Shown in pieces: positions 58,290 to 64,000 of a stretch of 64,000 bases of DNA. The translations under genes and the position numbers were made by a program. The notes below the pieces were generated by a model. It was given only the letters and a program-made list of their open reading frames with translations, searched no databases and was not told where the DNA came from. Origin of the DNA: Pyrus communis (lineage: Eukaryota > Streptophyta > Magnoliopsida > Rosales > Rosaceae); assembly GCF_963583255.1 (NCBI RefSeq), contig NC_084809.1, positions 1,576,001 to 1,640,000 of the forward strand, read 5' to 3'. Each line of letters starts with the position of its first letter. Position 1 is the first letter of the stretch.

Positions 58290-61200
58290 ATGCCGGAAGG
58301 GCGGAGGAGGAGGGGAGGGATCCAGTTTAGCAAGCTGTACTCGTTTTCGTGTTTTCGCTCTCCTCTCCCTGAAAGTCATCCCCAAATCGGGGAAAGAGGG
58401 TACTCGAGGGTGGTGCATTGCAATGATCCGGATCATCCGGAGGCACTTGAGTTGAGATACAGGGGAAATTATGTTTCGACTACCAAGTACACGGCGGCGA
58501 ACTTCATTCCAAAGTCTTTGTTTGAGCAGTTTAGGAGGGTTGCAAATATATATTTTCTTGTTGTAGCTTGTGTTTCGTTCAGTCCGTTGGCGCCCTTTAG
58601 AGCTGTTAGTGTAGCTGTGCCGTTGATAGTGGTGATCGGAGCTACTATGGCTAAGGAAGCCGTTGAAGATTGGCGGCGAAGAAAGCAGGTGAACATTTTT
58701 GCGGTATTGGTATTACTAGTTATTTGAAGTTGCGTAGTCAATGTTTGAATTAGGGCCCGTTTAGGAACTGCTTTTAAATGACTGAAAGCGCTTTTACAGA
58801 TTATCTATAAAGAATATAGAGTGTAGTTGTATTTGAATTGTGCTATAGCTTAAGCTTGTTCGTTAACGATATGCAGGGAAGGTTTAGAATATGTAGTCAT
58901 TTTGGTTGTTGTAGGAGCAATGCTATTAGGAAGTAGCTTGAAATTAATATTTTGGTTGGCTTTTTTAATTTGCTTCTCCTAATTGAATTGGCTATAAATT
59001 CGAAACTGTTTCAGGATATTGAGGCAAACAGTCGAAAGGTTAGAGTTTATGGTAGGAATTGTACATTCGACAAGACCAGATGGAAGAAACTCCGGGTTGG
59101 TGATGTTGTGAAGGTGCACAAGGATGAGTACTTTCCTGCGGATCTGCTTTTGCTTTCGTCAAGCTATGAGGATGGGATTTGCTATGTTGATACTATGAAC
59201 CTTGATGGAGAAACTAATTTAAAATTGAAGCATGCATTGGAGGTGACATCCCATCTTCAAGATGAAGATTCCTTGGAAAAATTTAAAGCGGTGATCAAGT
59301 GTGAGGACCCAAATGAAAATCTGTATTCATTTGTTGGGACATTGTTCTACGATGGAAAGACTTACTCACTTTCCTTACAACAGATGCTCTTAAGAGATTC
59401 TAAGCTGAAAAACACAGAATATGTCTATGGTGTCGTCGTCTTTACTGGTCACGACACAAAAGTGATGCAGAATGCAACAGATCCTCCTTCAAAGAGAAGT
59501 AAAACCGAGAGGAAAATGGATAAGATAATCTACATTCTTTTCAGTTCTCTGGTCGTGATAGCCTTTACTGGCTCTCTCTTTTTTGGAATCAACACTAGAC
59601 GGGATATAACTGGTGGAAATATAAGAAGGTGGTATCTTCGTCCAGATCATTCAACCGTGTTTTATGACCCCAAAAGACCAGCACTTGCGGCTTTTTTCCA
59701 TTTCTTGACAGCGCTTATGTTCTATGGATATTTAATACCAATATCTTTATATGTATCCATTGAGATTGTGAAGGTATTACAGAGTATTTTCATTAACCAA
59801 GATCGGGATATGTATTATGAGGAAATGGATAGGGTGGCTCATGCACGCACATCTAACCTGAATGAGGAACTTGGACAGGTTGATATGATACTTTCTGACA
59901 AAACAGGTACACTGACATGTAATTCCATGGAGTTCATTAAATGTTCGATAGCAGGCACTGCTTATGGCCATGGTGTGACAGAAGTGGAGAGGGCGTTGGC
60001 AAAGAGAAAGGACGGAGTCAATGGACTGCCTGAAACTGGTGATATATTAGATCATGCTAGTTATAATGTTGACTCTGGAAAGTCAATAAAGGGTTTCAAC
60101 TTTAGAGACATACGCATCATGAATGGGCAGTGGGTCAATGAACCTCATTCGGATATCATACAGAAATTCCTTCGGGTTTTAGCAATCTGTCATACAGCCA
60201 TTCCAGTTGTGGATAAAGCATCAGGAGAAATAACCTATGAAGCTGAGTCACCGGATGAAGCAGCTTTTGTCATAGCTGCCAGGGAGCTTGGGTTTGAGTT
60301 TTTTGAAAGGACACAAACAAGCATATCATTGCACGAGTTGGATTCTGAAAGTGGGAGAAAGGTTGATAGGTGAGTTCCATTCGTACTTTGACCTGTTTAT
60401 TTTTACATTCAGTCTCCTTATATTGCTTACGTGGCTGGGAAGCCATAACGGTTACTGCTGATAGCTTCTGACACATATATTTATCCCAGGGAATACGAGC
60501 TTCTTCACGTCTTGGAGTTCAGCAGTTCTCGCAAAAGAATGTCAGTAATTGTAAGGAGCCCGGAAAATAAATTACTGCTCCTTTGCAAGGGTGCAGACAG
60601 GTTAGACTCTTGAGTGGGCATGCCTAAGGTCCATGTTTGAAGGTGCAAGTTGGGTTTTTGTAATTCCATGATTTTCATTTATCTGTACATATTCAGTGCA
60701 ATTTTGGAAAGGCTTGCAAAAGATGGGTGGCAATTTGAGGATCAGACCAAGGAGCACATTCATAGATATGCTGAAGCAGGTTTACGAACCTTGGTGATTG
60801 CATGCCGTGAGATTGGTGTAGAAGAATTTGAAATGTGGGAAAAGGAGTTTGTGAAGGCCAAAGCTTCTGTCACCGAAAGTCGAGATGTACTGGTGGACGG
60901 AGTTGCTGACAAGATTGAAAGGGACTTATTTCTACTTGGTGTGACAGCTGTTGAAGACAAACTGCAAAAGGGGGTGAGTATTAAATTTTGATCGTTTTTT
61001 GTTACAAGTCCTTTCACTTGAATTAGGTTATTGGGGAGTATTGTTATTTCGTCCTCCCTTGAATTTGGAGACTTGTACAATTTGATAATTATGTGAAATG
61101 GAAGTTCATATCAAGAAACAAAAAACTAGAGCACAATTTTTATTGAGAAGGGTTTGTTTGTGTTCATGGAAAATTAATTCCGTACAGATATTGTTCTCGG

Positions 61201-63581
61201 GATGCAGGTTCCTGAATGTATTAGGAAGCTTGCCCAAGCTGGGATTAAGATATGGGTATTGACGGGGGATAAAATGGAAACTGCAGTTAACATTGGGTAT
61301 GCTAGCAGTTTTTGTGTTTTGATTATATTTTTCTAGTACTTCAATTTTTACGCTTGGATTATATTTTTCTGCAAGTTACAGATTACAAGTATTGTAAATT
61401 TTACAGGTATGCTTGCAGTCTACTTAGACAAGATATGAAACGGATTGTCATCAGTCTCGATTCGCCTGACATAAATGCTTTGGAGAAACAAGGGGATAAA
61501 GAGGCAGTTGAAAAGGTACAGAATCCTAAAGCAAAAAACCAAGACATTGTCTTTTCCTTGCTTTTTTCTTTTTCTGTGATGTAGTTTCTGAAACCTTGAT
61601 TTTTTTAAGGCTTCTCTTGCAAGCATAAGGAAGCAAATTGGAGAAGGTATTTCGCAAATTAATGAAGCTAAAGAAAGTTCGAACCAAGCTAAATCGTTTG
61701 GCTTGATAATTGATGGGAAGTCCTTGGAATTTTGTCTCAAGAAGGATGTCGAAAAATCGTTCTTGGAGCTTGCAAGTACTTGTGCTTCTGTTATATGCTG
61801 CCGCTCTACGCCCAAACAGAAAGCTCTTGTAAGTATCTCGATTATGCTCATGAGCATATCCATTCAAATTATCTAAAGGTTTTTCATAAGGCCAGTTGCT
61901 GCTATCAAGTAATCTGATAGAACTACGAAATATGTGCAGGTTACAAGATTGGTAAAACTCGGAACAGGTAAAATAACACTTTCTGTTGGTGACGGTGCAA
62001 ATGATGTTGGCATGCTTCAAGAAGCTGATATTGGAGTTGGCATTAGTGGTGTTGAAGGGATGCAGGTAACTTTATTTTCTCTTTGTGATGATCTGATTAT
62101 TACGGGGTTTTTACGAATTTCAAGATACAAACTTGGAATTATGGCACTCCTGAAAGTGAGATAGTGAACGTGTTTGTCTATAACAGTATTTACCAAATCA
62201 GTGTACTTTTGAAAGTGAGAATAGAGCATGCATTTGTCTACAACACTATTTACCAGCAATTGTTTGTTTTCGGTGACCGATTGCTCTCAGACATATAACT
62301 TGCATATTTTATACTTAAGACCCTTCTGATTCCGTTTAATTTGTGAATGCAGGCGGTGATGGCTAGTGATTTTGCAATAGCTCAATTTCGTTTTCTGGAG
62401 CGTCTCTTGCTTGTTCATGGGCACTGGTGTTATAGGCGCATATCAATGATGGTAAAATATGCCTCTTATAATTGTCATAAAAAAAAAATAATAATAAAAA
62501 TTTGAAAAGTAAACCAAGCAAGAGATTTCATACCCAGTTGACATTTGGTTGATGCAGATATGTTACTTCTTCTACAAGAACATTACTTTTGGGTTTACTC
62601 TGTTTTGGTTTGAGGCCCATGCTTCTTTCTCTGGTCAACCTGCTTACAACGATTGGTACATGTCATTCTACAATGTCTTCTTCACATCACTTCCCGTAAT
62701 TGCTCTTGGCATTTTTGATCAGGATGTTTCAGCACGGCTATGCCTCAAGGTATACAATATTTCTCTTTTGTAGAGCTTATATAGGATGTGAGGCCTCGGC
62801 TTTGGTATGTCGTCATTCCATCTTAAATGATGTTCAATTGGTAAACATCAACTCTAGTAGCATGTGCTTTAATCGATCAGTAAGAACCAAAAGGCATATA
62901 CTTATCTTCTTGGTTCGTCACAATTCTTGTTTATTTCCGTCTTTTTGGAATGGATTCTTACCGTTCATGCTCTTGTTCTGTTGATAGTATCCCTCTTTAT
63001 ACCTAGAGGGAGTGGAGAATATCCTCTTCAGTTGGACCCGGATACTTGGTTGGATGCTTAACGGTGTTTTGAGCTCCATAATTATCTACTTCTTCACCAC
63101 CAATTCCATGATTGGCCAAGCACTCCAAAGAGACGGTAAAGTAGTAGACCATGAAGTGCTCGGGGTCACAATGTACTCGTGCGTAGTTTGGGTTGTCAAT
63201 TGCCAAATGGCACTCTCCATCAACTACTTCACTTGGATCCAGCACTTCTTCATCTGGGGCAGTATCACCTTCTGGTATGTATTCTTAGTGATCTACGGCT
63301 CTGTCTCACCGAGTGTATCCACAACCGCACACAAAGTTCTCATTGAAGCCTGTGCTCCCAGTCCTCTGTATTGGATGGTCACCCTTCTCGTTACCATGTG
63401 CACTTTGATGCCATATTTCTCGTACAGGGCTTTCCAGACACGGTTCAAACCAATGCGTCACGATGTATTACAACAGAAACGATTAAATGGCTCAGACAAG
63501 GAGACTTCCGGCGAATTGCCTCTGAGAGTCAGTAGCAAACTGCAGCACCTGAAGCAGAGATTGAGGGAAAGAGAGCTGTGA
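58290..63581 (+). CDS. ALA10: P4-type phospholipid-transporting ATPase (aminophospholipid flippase, ALA8-12 clade)
   Basis: Flips phospholipids to the cytosolic leaflet using ATP; plant ALAs usually need an ALIS beta subunit. Coding exons: 58290-58688, 59015-60369, 60490-60600, 60697-60973, 61208-61296, 61407-61515, 61610-61828, 61940-62065, 62353-62451, 62558-62749, 62988-63581. All are GT-AG; the sum is 3570 nt, 1189 aa, normal for the family. Seen: N-terminal [20 protein letters not shown] and [18 protein letters not shown]; the first membrane hairpin (about 88-132); LDGETNLK in the actuator domain (P4-type DGET); phosphorylation motif DKTGTLT with Asp428; KGADS and the TGDKMETA loop of the nucleotide domain; GDGANDVGM (870-878) of the P domain; and six C-terminal membrane segments with a basic tail (RLREREL). 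Start: first ATG of the frame, giving [10 protein letters not shown], as in relatives. The clade 8-12 assignment is from memory; the exact paralogue is uncertain. Confidence 0.93.
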
Positions 63582-64000
63582 AGCGCGGTCCCGGGATCGG
63601 ACTTGTGTATGTGTAATCAGGGGATGGTTTGGTTTTGTGAATATGTTGTAGATTCAGGACTTTGTAGGTTTTAGCCATGTAAAGCTGATACGTATATCAT
63701 CAAATTATCAAACAAAAAGGAAAATCCCAGTGTGGCAAAAGCTTAAAGTGACTGGAATGAAATTTATGAGTTGAATTTCAATTATGGAGTATATTAAAGT
63801 AACGGGCGACGTAAAATAAGAAATTAAATTTATGACTTCCTATTTACTGGAGAAACAAACCTTCAACTTATAACACGTTTTAATAATCAAATTGGTTTTC
63901 ATTATGATTCAGGTGAATTAGTAACAACTTATGAACTAGTGTCATTTATACTCCGATTTTCATTACGATTCAGATTCCAACTCCTCACCAATTTAATTTC
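63582..64000. other. 3'UTR of the P4-ATPase and spacer
   Basis: The 3'UTR probably extends to about 63720 (TTTTGTGAATATGTTGTAGA, then an A-rich end). The rest is AT-rich with a repeated phrase TTTTCATTA-GATTCAG (63895 and 63957). No gene seen before the window ends. Confidence 0.5.

Overview
This is a stretch of nuclear DNA from a flowering plant (dicot). Evidence: GT-AG introns of about 100-1900 bp, AT-rich intergenic DNA packed with small transposons, a nuclear-encoded chloroplast ribosomal protein, and plant-specific families (R2R3-MYB, plant P4-ATPase clade, BLUS1-like kinase). The SINE, MITE and 5S-bearing (Cassandra-type) repeats look like those I know from woody Rosaceae such as apple or pear. 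That placement is inference from memory and was not tested.

Layout. 1-108: last 36 codons of a MYB factor. 109-5400: gene-poor DNA with a degenerate triplicated repeat. 5443-8563 (+): seven-exon monodehydroascorbate reductase of the membrane-anchored peroxisomal type, with a SINE in intron 1. 9477-9548 (+): tRNA-Pro(UGG). 9824-10390 (+): intronless chloroplast ribosomal protein L12. 13173-16001 (+): PWWP-domain chromatin protein, tail to tail with a four-exon universal stress protein (16549-18314, -). 19890-20516 (-): Cys-rich plant protein of unknown function. 20.5-28 kb: repeats, plus a telo-box/site-II promoter with no ORF behind it. 28070-32890 (-): five-exon cinnamoyl-CoA-reductase-like (SNL6-type) gene with an apparent splice-junction stop codon. 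34700-41478 (-): STE20-type kinase with 19 coding exons. 43.4-44.2 kb: a degenerate minisatellite. 44.5-56.3 kb: a tandem segmental duplication holding a 2182-bp solo LTR and a nested MITE. 58290-63581 (+): an 11-coding-exon P4-ATPase (phospholipid flippase).

The genes form no operon or obvious cluster. They are ordinary housekeeping and regulatory plant genes separated by transposon-rich spacers. I joined exons by hand; the coding frames close exactly for the reductase at 5443 (479 aa), the universal stress protein (175 aa), the kinase (669 aa) and the P4-ATPase (1189 aa), which supports those models.

The most interesting signals are: (i) a TGA stop created across the exon 4/5 junction of the SNL6-like gene, which a tandem CAGGAG acceptor could bypass; (ii) insertions whose empty sites are preserved inside this same window, so target duplications can be read directly (solo LTR, GTAAT; MITE, TTA); (iii) a SINE remnant running up to the P4-ATPase start codon; (iv) a 5S-rRNA-bearing Cassandra-like LTR in an intron; (v) an orphan ribosomal-protein/snoRNA-style promoter. 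I saw no wholly new biological system; what is here is a dense record of transposon activity plus a few testable gene-structure anomalies.
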